From: Candidatus Thorarchaeota archaeon
GTDB taxonomy: Archaea > Asgardarchaeota > Thorarchaeia > Thorarchaeales > Thorarchaeaceae
Length of the DNA stretch: 64,000 nucleotides
Direction: 5' to 3'
NCBI GenBank assembly: GCA_004524445.1
Contig: SDNP01000003.1
Location: 49,117-113,116 of the forward strand
Below the pieces are notes generated by a model that was given only the letters and a program-made list of their open reading frames with translations, did not search any database and was not told the origin of the DNA. Shown here piece after piece: positions 18,205-25,546 of this stretch; the first letter of the stretch is position 1, and every line of letters starts with the position of its first letter. The position numbers were made by a program, and so were the translations under genes.

Positions 18205-18729
18205 ATGCCTATTCTGCCATTTGGTGACCATAACCCGACTATTGACCCACATGCCTTCATTAGTCCGCAGGCAACAATTGTTGGGAATGTCGAAATCGAA
18301 GCAAAATCTTGTGTTTGGCCTGGTGCAGTCATTCGAGGGGACCAAGCATCAGTCAGAATCGGAGAATCAACCTGCATTCAAGACAGCGTGGTTATTCATG
18401 CACATCATGAAGATAATCCGGTTATTATCGGTAACAAAACGGTCGTTGGGACAGCATCCGTTTTGCATGGAGTCTATGTCGGAGATGCCGTCAAGATTGG
18501 CGAGGGGTGTGTGATTTTTGATGGGGCTACTCTTGGCGAGGGGGTTATGATTACTAGTGGTAGTATTATCCCCTCAAATGTAGTCATTCCACCGAGGTCG
18601 CTCAATTCAGGAGCGCCAGCAGCACAAGTCAGAGAACTCTCCAGGGATGAAGTTGAAAAGCAGGCATTTCGCGCAGAAGTGATGTCTGAAGTCTTTCAGA
18701 AACTCCGTCATTGGAGAAACGCGATATAA
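18205..18729 (+). CDS. Gamma-carbonic-anhydrase-like hexapeptide-repeat protein
   Basis: 174 residues with a left-handed beta-helix of hexapeptide repeats (residues ~15-135) and a C-terminal helix. GAGGTAAGAG precedes the ATG. Gamma carbonic anhydrases bind Zn/Fe with three His. Here the first (SVVIHAHH) and third (VLHGVYVG) equivalents are present, but the middle one, normally in a GHGAxxHG context, reads GTASVLHG, so His is replaced by Thr. Zinc binding and carbonic anhydrase activity are therefore doubtful. YrdA/CaiE-type acyl-binding or scaffold roles are alternatives. Likely co-transcribed with the upstream thioredoxin. Confidence 0.85.
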   Translation: MPILPFGDHNPTIDPHAFISPQATIVGNVEIEAKSCVWPGAVIRGDQASVRIGESTCIQDSVVIHAHHEDNPVIIGNKTVVGTASVLHGVYVGDAVKIGEGCVIFDGATLGEGVMITSGSIIPSNVVIPPRSLNSGAPAAQVRELSRDEVEKQAFRAEVMSEVFQKLRHWRNAI

Positions 18730-19857
18730 TCACATGGTCTCTCGAGAAATCCTTGAGAGATTTTCACATCCGTCTTGAGTGATACGAAACACATCTGCAG
18801 TTTTGACGCTACCCGATTTTTCATGATAGAAGGTGGGATGCACAGAAAAAATCATGCCTTCTCTAAGTGACGTGGGATTTGATGAAATCAGGAGAGGTGG
18901 CTCACGCAAGTCTAGCCCGATAGAGTTACCCACAGGCCCAATTAGTTGGTAGTCAGTTTTTTCCAAATTTATTATATCGCTGACTTTCTCCATCAAGTCT
19001 GAGATTTTGACATTCGGTTTCATTTGTTTCTCAAGAAAATCACAGATTGCATGATTTTTCTTCATTATGTCTTTTTGTTTGTCTGTCGGACGAGAGGTAT
19101 GCAGCGTTCGTGCCACTTCAGCGAAATATCCAGCGTGACTCACAGTTATATCAACAAGTACGGGGGAATCCATGTCAATTCTCGCAGAAGTGGGTTGTGA
19201 AAATCGATACGGAGCTTTCAATCCGGAGAGAACAGCAGCCCTTATGCCCCTCAATTGTCCGCCGGCACTGCGCATTGCCGCCTCAATTTCAACAGATGTT
19301 TCAGACTCCGTCTTACCCGCTGCCACCACTTCCAATGCAGTTCTTAGTCCAATCTCTGCAATTTTAACAGCTTGAATAATTGCATCAATCTCCATAGCAT
19401 CCTTGACTTCGCGCATTCTCCATAGTACATTGGAGAAGTTCTTGAATCCCGCCCTCGGCAGCATTTCTTTCAGCAAATCGAATTCTTTGACAGTGATCCA
19501 TTCATGCTGAAGCCCGATCATTCCGTCTGATAGTGATTGCTCACCGACCAAGTCTACAATTTTTTCCCAAAAGGAGTGGCTATGCAACGGGTGCCATATC
19601 TGCTCGCTACTATCCTTGTAGCTGACCAATCTAGATATGAGATTCTCTTGTGCAACCAAGTCGTGTTGTGACTCGGACACCAAGAGACTTGGCGATTGAT
19701 CTACAGGGATTAAACAACCCACTGGCACATCTTGGCGCGGATTTTGATATCCAGTAAGATATTGTACATCTTGACTTCGCGTGACTATGATGGCATCTAC
19801 TTCTTCATGCTTCATGAAACGATTTAGTTTTTCCAGGCGTTGAGGGGTGAACTGCAT
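18730..19857 (-). CDS. M24-family (Xaa-Pro aminopeptidase fold) protein, probably inactive
   Basis: 375 residues. A creatinase-type N-terminal domain (~1-135) with LTGYQNPRQDVPVG is followed by a pita-bread C-terminal domain. Active M24 peptidases carry five metal ligands (D, D, H, E, E). Here the first Asp is kept (VLVD), but the second reads FAEVAR (D to E). The GHG-type His site reads GPVGNSIG (H to N), the HEPP motif reads REPP, the IEPG Glu reads VHPT, and the RIED Glu reads KTAD. Dinuclear metal catalysis is therefore unlikely; a binding or regulatory role is possible. It converges with the carbonic-anhydrase-like gene, which ends at 18729. Confidence 0.85.
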   Translation of the reverse strand: MQFTPQRLEKLNRFMKHEEVDAIIVTRSQDVQYLTGYQNPRQDVPVGCLIPVDQSPSLLVSESQHDLVAQENLISRLVSYKDSSEQIWHPLHSHSFWEKIVDLVGEQSLSDGMIGLQHEWITVKEFDLLKEMLPRAGFKNFSNVLWRMREVKDAMEIDAIIQAVKIAEIGLRTALEVVAAGKTESETSVEIEAAMRSAGGQLRGIRAAVLSGLKAPYRFSQPTSARIDMDSPVLVDITVSHAGYFAEVARTLHTSRPTDKQKDIMKKNHAICDFLEKQMKPNVKISDLMEKVSDIINLEKTDYQLIGPVGNSIGLDLREPPLLISSNPTSLREGMIFSVHPTFYHEKSGSVKTADVFRITQDGCENLSRISRETM

Positions 19858-19990
19858 TATTGATATCTCGTGATCTGCTTTTCATGGCATTGAGTCAAAG
19901 TAGCTGTTGGCTCAACAGGGGCCGATATTTTCAGACATTTAAGCTTCTCGACGAAGGAAAGGGACTAGGCAAAGCTACTAGAATGAACCA

Positions 19991-20100
19991 TGGCGGGCGC
20001 GCCAGGATTCGAACCTGGGATACCTGGCTCCGCAAGCCAGTGCCTTATACGCACCTCCCGCAGCCGAAACTACGAGGAGACCATACTAGACTACGCGCCC
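19991..20100 (-). tRNA. tRNA-Arg(GCG) with 32-nt intron in the D-loop
   Basis: The 5' end is at 20100, exon 1 is 20100-20081, the intron 20080-20049 and exon 2 20048-19991, including an encoded CCA (19991-19993). The acceptor GGGCGCG pairs with CGCGCCC, the T arm is CCAGG/CCTGG, and the anticodon stem CTGGC/GCCAG encloses loop TTGCGGA (anticodon GCG). Removing the intron gives a D-arm matching the neighbouring tRNA-Arg(CCG). The intron forms a bulge-helix-bulge: central helix GUAU/GUGC, 3-nt bulges GG^U and GU^A cut after the second base, and an inner stem CUCC/GGAG continuing CGUAG/CUGCG. The position is between bases 19 and 20, not the canonical 37/38. Confidence 0.92.
20049..20080 (-). other. 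Non-canonical tRNA intron (D-loop, between positions 19 and 20)
   Basis: The intron's 5' bulge is bases 20082-20080 and its 3' bulge is 20050-20048. The 4-bp central helix is 20086-20083 with 20054-20051. The internal hairpin pairs 20079-20076 with 20058-20055, and 20074-20070 with 20063-20059, closed by a 6-nt loop. This geometry fits cleavage by the archaeal tRNA splicing endonuclease at symmetric bulge positions. Confidence 0.85.
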
Positions 20101-20122
20101 TAAAAAGGGAGATTTGAGGAAA

Positions 20123-20130
20123 CTTATAGA
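20123..20130 (-). promoter_or_regulatory. TATA box of tRNA-Arg(GCG)
   Basis: The minus strand reads TCTATAAG, centred about 26 bp upstream of the mature 5' end at 20100. That is the standard archaeal TATA-to-start spacing, so transcription probably starts at or next to the mature end. Confidence 0.65.
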
Positions 20131-20181
20131 CTCTTCGTTCCCGAACTCAAGACACAAAAATCAATAGCACGGATAGACAGT

Positions 20182-20394
20182 CTATTTTTGAACAATTGGG
20201 GTCTCAATTGGCTCAACGACAGCCTTGCAGTTCCTTTTGCTAACCCGTAACAAATAGTCTGTAGTCTGCAAAACGAAGCTTTCCCCCTCTTCCAAATTAT
20301 CCATTACGATTCCTCCTAATGGCCCGTTAAGATATTTTGTGAAGCGGATTAACACCCCTTCCAGGCGAGCCGATCTTGATTTACTCATCCGCAT
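20182..20394 (-). CDS. Small basic hypothetical protein between two tRNA genes
   Basis: 70 residues from the ATG at 20394, with GAGG 9 nt upstream; ATG 20388 and TTG 20409 are alternatives. It starts MRMSKSRSARLEG, then has a hydrophobic/beta pattern (GVLIRFTKYLNGPLGGIVMD, FVLQTTDYLLRVSKRN). No family is recognised. The Ser/Arg-rich start and alternating strands could be a small nucleic-acid-binding domain, but that is a guess. It lies on the same strand as both flanking tRNA genes. Confidence 0.45.
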   Translation of the reverse strand: MRMSKSRSARLEGVLIRFTKYLNGPLGGIVMDNLEEGESFVLQTTDYLLRVSKRNCKAVVEPIETPIVQK

Positions 20395-20460
20395 AATGGG
20401 CAGCCTCAATCAGACTCTCATGTCGTACGGCATCTTATAAATTGCACAGAAAATGAGTGG

Positions 20461-20538
20461 TGGCGGGATCGCCCGGATTTGAACCGGGGATGACCAACTC
20501 CGGAGGCTGGTGCCTTATCCAGGCTAGACTACGACCCC
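20461..20538 (-). tRNA. tRNA-Arg(CCG)
   Basis: The 5' end is at 20538, with encoded CCA at 20461-20463. The acceptor GGGGTCG pairs with CGATCCC, the D-loop is AGCCTGGATA without an intron, the anticodon stem CCAGC/GTTGG encloses loop CTCCGGA (anticodon CCG), and the T arm is CCCGG/CCGGG. It serves as the intron-free reference for the neighbouring tRNA-Arg(GCG). Confidence 0.95.
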
Positions 20539-20558
20539 ACCTCTTGCCCGTGTAATTG

Positions 20559-20567
20559 TCTTTAAAG
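20559..20567 (-). promoter_or_regulatory. TATA box of tRNA-Arg(CCG)
   Basis: The minus strand reads TCTTTAAAG, centred about 25-26 bp upstream of the tRNA 5' end at 20538. It matches the spacing seen for the other tRNA gene. Confidence 0.55.
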
Positions 20568-20574
20568 AATTTGG

Positions 20575-21102
20575 TTAGTCCACCAAGGCGCTGATATTGC
20601 TGATCCACCAGGCACCTCTTTTGCCCGCTCTCTCGCCCCGCTCGAATTCCAGTACCTCAGTACCGAGAATTTCTTCAGCGTTTTCGTTGAGCTTGGAGAT
20701 CCTGTCGTGAATTGTACGTCTCTTAGTCTCATCATCCAGTAATTCATCTGCGAGTTCTGGAGTCGTTGCTCCCTTATGCTGAAGAAAGTAGGCGAGAATC
20801 TGTCGATCAAGGTCATCTCTGCATACTTCTTTCCGGACCTTGTCGGTCAGATCTTGTCGATAGATACTTGTTCCCCGTGCCTCTTCCAAGTGCTTAACAC
20901 GCAGCTTGAGTTCATCAACATCATCGAGTAGATCGAGAACGACTGGAGGAATCTCTTTGTCTAGGCGCCACAAAAGAGCCTCTAGAATGAACCGTTGACG
21001 TCCATTGGGTCCGGCGGCCAGATCAATTCTCTCAAGTACGTCGCGTGGAATTCGAATTCTGACATTTACAAGCTCGGTCTCATCATATTCAGACAACGGC
21101 AT
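20575..21102 (-). CDS. Transcriptional regulator: ribbon-helix-helix plus winged helix
   Basis: 175 residues. The N-terminal ribbon-helix-helix (VNVRIRIPRDVLERIDLAAGPNGRQRFILEAL, ~12-45) is split from a C-terminal winged-helix segment (DRQILAYFLQHKGATTPELADELL..., ~98-150) by a short coiled coil (~55-80). A tail rich in Arg and Gly (GERAGKRGAWW) may be the wing. A minus-strand TATA-like CTATATTTAG lies about 30-40 bp before the ATG, so the leader is very short. It is divergent from the small basic gene at 21234, which it may control along with itself. Confidence 0.8.
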   Translation of the reverse strand: MPLSEYDETELVNVRIRIPRDVLERIDLAAGPNGRQRFILEALLWRLDKEIPPVVLDLLDDVDELKLRVKHLEEARGTSIYRQDLTDKVRKEVCRDDLDRQILAYFLQHKGATTPELADELLDDETKRRTIHDRISKLNENAEEILGTEVLEFERGERAGKRGAWWISNISALVD

Positions 21103-21185
21103 ACCTCAAGTACAACTGCTACAACAAATCACTAAATATAGAATACAGGAAAAAGCCTTTCCTTCGCTTGGCACCGACGACACAG

Positions 21186-21193
21186 TTATAAAA
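21186..21193 (+). promoter_or_regulatory. TATA box for the 21234 gene
   Basis: GTTATAAAATGAG contains a near-consensus archaeal TATA element about 45 bp before the ATG at 21234. Expected transcription start is near 21215. It argues for the ATG at 21234 over the TTG at 21204. Confidence 0.55.
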
Positions 21194-21233
21194 TGAGACC
21201 CTATTGGTGCGAACTCAGAGAGAAGTGAGCCAT

Positions 21234-21455
21234 ATGGTCAACAAGATGAAAGCTCTTGAAAGAAAGAGAACAGTCCTGAGAAACAGACAAAATCCTAGCG
21301 TCATTGACTATCGCCAAATGAGACGGGCCCGAACTCTCAAGTCAAAGTACTGGTCAATGAGAAGGAAGATAGCACGGCGTAGCGTCCCACAAATTCTGAC
21401 CACCAAGAGAGACACGACCAAAAAGGAGTCCGAACTCGAAGTCATCGATGAGTAG
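21234..21455 (+). CDS. Small highly basic hypothetical protein
   Basis: 73 residues (MVNKMKALERKRTV...). It is rich in Lys and Arg, mostly helical in appearance, with RQMRRARTLKSKYWSMRRKIARR in the middle and an acidic tail (SELEVIDE). No family is recognised; the charge suggests RNA or DNA binding. A good TATA box at 21186 and divergent placement from a regulator support it as a real gene. Confidence 0.55.
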   Translation: MVNKMKALERKRTVLRNRQNPSVIDYRQMRRARTLKSKYWSMRRKIARRSVPQILTTKRDTTKKESELEVIDE

Positions 21456-21592
21456 AACTACTCCAGTCATGTGCGGTTAGTATAATATGTAGTTGATTCG
21501 GTTCACTTATTATTTGTATATAGTATCCTTCTTGCCACTGGGAAATAGCTTATCAAGGATAAGACCGACTCAGTATTCAGGCAGGTCTCAAA

Positions 21593-24004
21593 ATGTCGAA
21601 GGTCATTACATCTGCTTTACTGGTTCTTCTATTTAGTATGGTAATCGTACCTTTTGTTCCAACAGAAGGTATCCAAAAATATTCACCTGAATCATCTCCA
21701 CTGAATGTGGCAGATGAAGTGGTAGCCGGCAAGGTGCTTGTTGACGAGTCGCATACATCTCGTGGGTCTGATATGTGGACACCGGGAAATGCATCAATAT
21801 TCGGATGGATTCTGATGGAACATGGATACAATGTGTTCAATAATTTTGACCAAGCTCTTGATAGTGGACTGTTGTCAGACTATGATATACTATGTTTGTT
21901 CTTCCCCCAGATTCAACTAACATCCGCAGAAGTAACTGCAATACAGAATTTCGTTAGCAATGGAGGCGGACTTCTACTGGTTGGTGTTGACCATCGAGAA
22001 ACAGTCAGCAACTACACAGCAGCATATATGAATCCGATTTCAGAGGATTATGGCATTTCATTCAATGAAGACGACATATTGGGGAGATCTCTCAGAAGTG
22101 AGGGAGAGATTGAAGACCATTTCATTACCACAAATGTTGATTCTTTCACGTCAAATAATGACCTGCTCTATGGATGTTCATTGGATGTTACCAGTCCAGC
22201 TACAAGCCTAGGTACAATCGAGGGCGAAGATATGCTTGCAATTCATGATACGGGGACAGGAAGAGTTGTAGCTGTCGGTTCCCCCGCAACCTTCATGCAG
22301 TATTATACCGAAGAGGGTTGGCTTGTAGATGAGATGGATCATTTTGAGCTGTCTCTAAATATAATAGACTGGCTGATGCAAGGAGAACAACGTACTGTTG
22401 AACTTCCAGACCGGGCAGTAATCAAAATCGGAGATGGGCCTGATTTGAGCCCTGCCGAGTTAGAGAATTACAAGCCATTCATTGGACAATATCATGACCA
22501 TACCACCAGAAGTGATGGACAGGACAGTCCTCAAGATATGATGATTGCGATGCTTGACAACAGCTTGGATTGGAGTGTTATGACAGACCATTCTTATGAG
22601 AATGCTGCCAAGAACGGAGTCTTCGGTGGTCTTGATATGAGGGCAATGGAGCTGGAATATGGTCTCGATGTTAAGATGGTGGTTGGAGCTGAACTCTCCG
22701 CAATTCCACATACAGTTGGATTTCCGTTGACTGAGCAAATATACACCACGTCTACTCAAGATGCAGTCGATGCCATACATGCGCAGGGCGGAATCGCAAG
22801 TTTCTGTCATCCAACAATCTCACAAACCTATGTACCTGTCTGGGAGCGGATGGATGAATACGGATATGATGCATTTGAGGTGGATAACAGCGGCTTCCTA
22901 CACGGACTAGGCGAGAAGGCATATTTCATGCCGTTCTTGGGTGCCAATGACGGTCATGCTGCAAGAAAAGTCGCTACTGTCATGAACGTAGTCTTTATTG
23001 ATAATCCATCAGGTGAAGATGGCAAAGTAACCAATGATGAGCTTATAGAGGCAGTGTTAGAGAGAAGAGTTGTTGTTCTCGATAAAGTCAACAACTTGAT
23101 TCTCGGTGAAGGTATCTGGGTTGACGAGTTCCTGAATCTCTGGGACGAAGCGAATAGCACCATCCAGGCAGCTGAAGATATCATATCAGTGTTGGAGAGC
23201 GGTGATGACGGAATTTCTTTGGCTAGAAGCTATTTGGAGAAAGCGAAAGATGCGTTCGCCGATTGGAACCCATCAAGAGCTATCAAACTCGCTGAGAATG
23301 CGGTCTCTGATTTCATTCTCGGTATTGACATCACCCTTCCCGACTCAATTGGCCCGTTGAATCCAAATGCAGAGACCACTGTTAGTGTCGAGCTGGAAAA
23401 CAGACATGGATACGGGATTGAAGTAAACTGCACACCCTTCGTGACAGAGTCCTACGAATTCGACCAAGGAAGCTATGCAATTTCCGCGAGCGCCGGGACA
23501 ATAGGAACTACAGACATGACGGCACAGACATCAGCCTTCGGTTATACCTATACGATGCTCAATATTAGGGACCTTAATGAAACTGCAGATATCAGACCGA
23601 TTCTTATGGAATTCGGAGGACTCATAGAAAACATCACGGAAAGCACAGAAGCGGTTGCGGAAGGTTATGATCTCACCCTAGAGCTGTTGATGAATCGCGG
23701 CGGTTCTACAAGAATTTCCAGCGTCAAACTGGCCTTCAATGATGGAGATACCGAGCAGACCATAGATATGGAGAATCTCGGACGTAGCTATGCCGCAACA
23801 TTGGGCCCATATCCCTCAGGCACTAATGTCAGCTACACCGTAACTGTAACAGACAAGTTGGGCAACATCTATGTGATGGGAGAATATGTCGCAGATATCA
23901 CCCCAGAAGCCGCAGCACCTGACATACTACCCTTTGCTGTTGTAGGCATAGGTGTTGTAGCTCTTGTGGCAATCATAGTAGTATTCTGGAAGAAGCGAAG
24001 CTGA
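21593..24004 (+). CDS. Secreted, membrane-anchored GATase-like plus PHP metallohydrolase protein
   Basis: 803 residues. A signal peptide (SALLVLLFSMVIVPFVP, ~6-24) and a single C-terminal membrane helix (FAVVGIGVVALVAIIVVFW, ~780-798) before KKRS place the bulk outside the cell. Residues ~45-225 are a GATase-like/IFT52-like domain (FVSNGGGLLLVGVD). Residues ~270-500 are a CehA-type PHP domain with YHDHTTRSDG, VMTDHSY, ASFCHPT and NDGHAARK. A helical linker (~510-585) and two beta-sandwich domains follow. AGGT 7 nt upstream of the ATG and a TATATA at 21517-21522 fit its own promoter. Substrate unknown; phosphoesterase activity is inferred from the PHP ligands. Confidence 0.82.
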   Translation: MSKVITSALLVLLFSMVIVPFVPTEGIQKYSPESSPLNVADEVVAGKVLVDESHTSRGSDMWTPGNASIFGWILMEHGYNVFNNFDQALDSGLLSDYDILCLFFPQIQLTSAEVTAIQNFVSNGGGLLLVGVDHRETVSNYTAAYMNPISEDYGISFNEDDILGRSLRSEGEIEDHFITTNVDSFTSNNDLLYGCSLDVTSPATSLGTIEGEDMLAIHDTGTGRVVAVGSPATFMQYYTEEGWLVDEMDHFELSLNIIDWLMQGEQRTVELPDRAVIKIGDGPDLSPAELENYKPFIGQYHDHTTRSDGQDSPQDMMIAMLDNSLDWSVMTDHSYENAAKNGVFGGLDMRAMELEYGLDVKMVVGAELSAIPHTVGFPLTEQIYTTSTQDAVDAIHAQGGIASFCHPTISQTYVPVWERMDEYGYDAFEVDNSGFLHGLGEKAYFMPFLGANDGHAARKVATVMNVVFIDNPSGEDGKVTNDELIEAVLERRVVVLDKVNNLILGEGIWVDEFLNLWDEANSTIQAAEDIISVLESGDDGISLARSYLEKAKDAFADWNPSRAIKLAENAVSDFILGIDITLPDSIGPLNPNAETTVSVELENRHGYGIEVNCTPFVTESYEFDQGSYAISASAGTIGTTDMTAQTSAFGYTYTMLNIRDLNETADIRPILMEFGGLIENITESTEAVAEGYDLTLELLMNRGGSTRISSVKLAFNDGDTEQTIDMENLGRSYAATLGPYPSGTNVSYTVTVTDKLGNIYVMGEYVADITPEAAAPDILPFAVVGIGVVALVAIIVVFWKKRS

Positions 24005-24187
24005 TGCTTCGTTTCTTACCGGAAATGATAGAGTCACAGGAATCAAGTCGCCTGTCTGTACTCCATGCCTCAGCACGAAAGCAAATTTGACATGGAACCT
24101 ATACTGCAGCTAGTGTATTAGAAGAATAAAAAAGCACTTATTTGATTAATGTAGCATTAGTCATATCTACATAGAGAGGTGTGAGAT

Positions 24188-24484
24188 TTGAAATTTGTGC
24201 TATTTTATGAATCCGAGGATTTGGTAGAAGAACAGAAGAAAATGAAGCGTTTTGATGAAGTATGGAAGAATCTGGCAAAAGAGAGAGATGTGACTATGAA
24301 GCCAATAACACCACCCTTTGCGTATCCCGATTTGACAGGCGCGATTCAGTTGGTTGAGGCGGAGAACATTGAAGACATAATAGCCCTCGTATCATATTAC
24401 TATGATGTGGGACGATTCAGCGTTCAACCAATAGTAGAGATGGAGCAAGCTTTGGAGGTATTCAATAAAGTATCAGAGCTTTAA
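24188..24484 (+). CDS. Small hypothetical protein (98 aa, ferredoxin-like fold suspected)
   Basis: 98 residues from TTG 24188, supported by GAGGTG 8 nt upstream. MKFVLFYESED, a helix (LVEEQKKMKRFDEVWKN), then PITPPFAYPDLTGAIQLVEAENIEDIIALVSYYYDVGRF alternate strand-helix-strand. This resembles DUF3303-like dimeric alpha-beta barrel proteins, but I cannot confirm the family. Monocistronic. Confidence 0.65.
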   Translation: MKFVLFYESEDLVEEQKKMKRFDEVWKNLAKERDVTMKPITPPFAYPDLTGAIQLVEAENIEDIIALVSYYYDVGRFSVQPIVEMEQALEVFNKVSEL

Positions 24485-24701
24485 GGGGAATATTAGTAGC
24501 GCTTCGGCAAATGAAAGCTCCCCGTTCGGAACCGCAGTTACCCCTATGTTAGGTTCTCTGCGGTTGGATTTGCTTGGTTTCCCTTAGCTTAGAGGGACAG
24601 CAACGCTTTAGTGAAGTGATGGTTTACCTAGATGCACAGAATGTTGAATTCAAGTACAATCTGGGTGTCTGATTCGAAGACTGTGGGATGGTGCAACATC
24701 A
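24485..24701 (+). other. Intergenic 217 bp with inverted repeat, no gene recognised
   Basis: The clearest structure is AACCGCAG (24530-24537) with CTGCGGTT (24558-24565), an 8-bp inverted repeat around a 20-nt loop. A GGGGA/TCCCC pairing (24485-24523) lies upstream. It could be the 3' end of the preceding transcript or a small structured RNA. A box-C-like GTGATGG and a box-D-like CTGA also occur, but the D'/C' boxes are poor. Confidence 0.25.
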
Positions 24702-25532
24702 TTGACTAACCTTGCCGATATCATTCAATATCTTGAAACAATCGCTCCATTGGACCACGCTCTGCAGGGGGAATTACGAGGTATTCAGGTGGGTCCGCAA
24801 ACCAAGATTGAGCAATCCAAAACAACAATAAACAGAGTTCTGATCGCAACCTATCCTTCATCCAGAATCGCAGCGATGGCTAGCCAAGACAAAGCCAACC
24901 TCGTTATCTGTTATAGACCTCTCTTTGCTGCGCCAATCTCATCTCTTAGTGGAACTGACTTGGTCAAGGTGAGACTTCTTTCAAAGAATTATATCTCGGT
25001 GTATGCAATCAGTAGTTCATTTGTTGGTGCACAAGATGGTCTTAGCGACGCTCTGATACAGAAACTGGGTCTGAGGAATATCCGCGATTTCTTATCTAGA
25101 GGGGCAAAAATGGATGTAGTTCGTGCCGGGGCAATATGTACCCCGCCCGAAGAAACAAATCATTCAGGCTTCGCCAACGACATTGCGACAAAATTGGACA
25201 TAAGCAATGTGCAATTTACAGGCGATTTGGATGCTGATGTAAATCATTTAGTGGTAGTTGCTGGAAATCATTTTGGGGAAGAGGACATCTATAGGGCAAA
25301 GGAGGAGGGGGCGGATACTGCTCTCACGGGAGAAGTAATACCGGGTATCAGAAGATTAGCCCATGAAAAACAATTGAATCTTTTTGAAATCCCTCCATTT
25401 GCGACAGAAAACCCGGGTATGAATCGCCTTAGACATCAGCTTAGTTTGGAATTCTCCGACCTAAAAATAACCTACTCGGAATCGGAATCATTCACAGATT
25501 TTCTCAGGCCATATTCTGAATCCATGGCATAG
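24702..25532 (+). CDS. NIF3-like protein lacking metal-binding His residues
   Basis: 276 residues from a TTG. The NIF3 (DUF34) fold is recognisable from RGIQVGPQT, VLIATYPS, ISVYAISSSFVGAQDGLSDAL, ALTGEV and PPFATENPGM. Canonical NIF3 proteins bind two metals with an HH pair (here ICYRPLF: Y-R), a HTNLD motif (here SSSFVG) and GHYATE (here PPFATE). Only the last Glu is preserved, so this homologue has probably lost the metal centre. It could be a pseudoenzyme or bind a different ligand. Stands alone between the 24188 gene and convergent DUF89. Confidence 0.8.
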   Translation: MTNLADIIQYLETIAPLDHALQGELRGIQVGPQTKIEQSKTTINRVLIATYPSSRIAAMASQDKANLVICYRPLFAAPISSLSGTDLVKVRLLSKNYISVYAISSSFVGAQDGLSDALIQKLGLRNIRDFLSRGAKMDVVRAGAICTPPEETNHSGFANDIATKLDISNVQFTGDLDADVNHLVVVAGNHFGEEDIYRAKEEGADTALTGEVIPGIRRLAHEKQLNLFEIPPFATENPGMNRLRHQLSLEFSDLKITYSESESFTDFLRPYSESMA

Positions 25533-25546
25533 CCATTCAGCCGCCA

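Noticed and set aside
19991-20100. Reading the tRNA as tRNA-Ala (anticodon TGC) in the long anticodon loop
   Set aside because: The 5-bp CTGGC/GCCAG stem fixes the loop as TTGCGGA, so U33 precedes GCG, giving arginine.
24600-24680. Possible C/D box small RNA (box-C-like GTGATGG and box-D-like CTGA)
   Set aside because: The internal D' and C' boxes are poor and the box-C match is imperfect, so it does not rise above chance.
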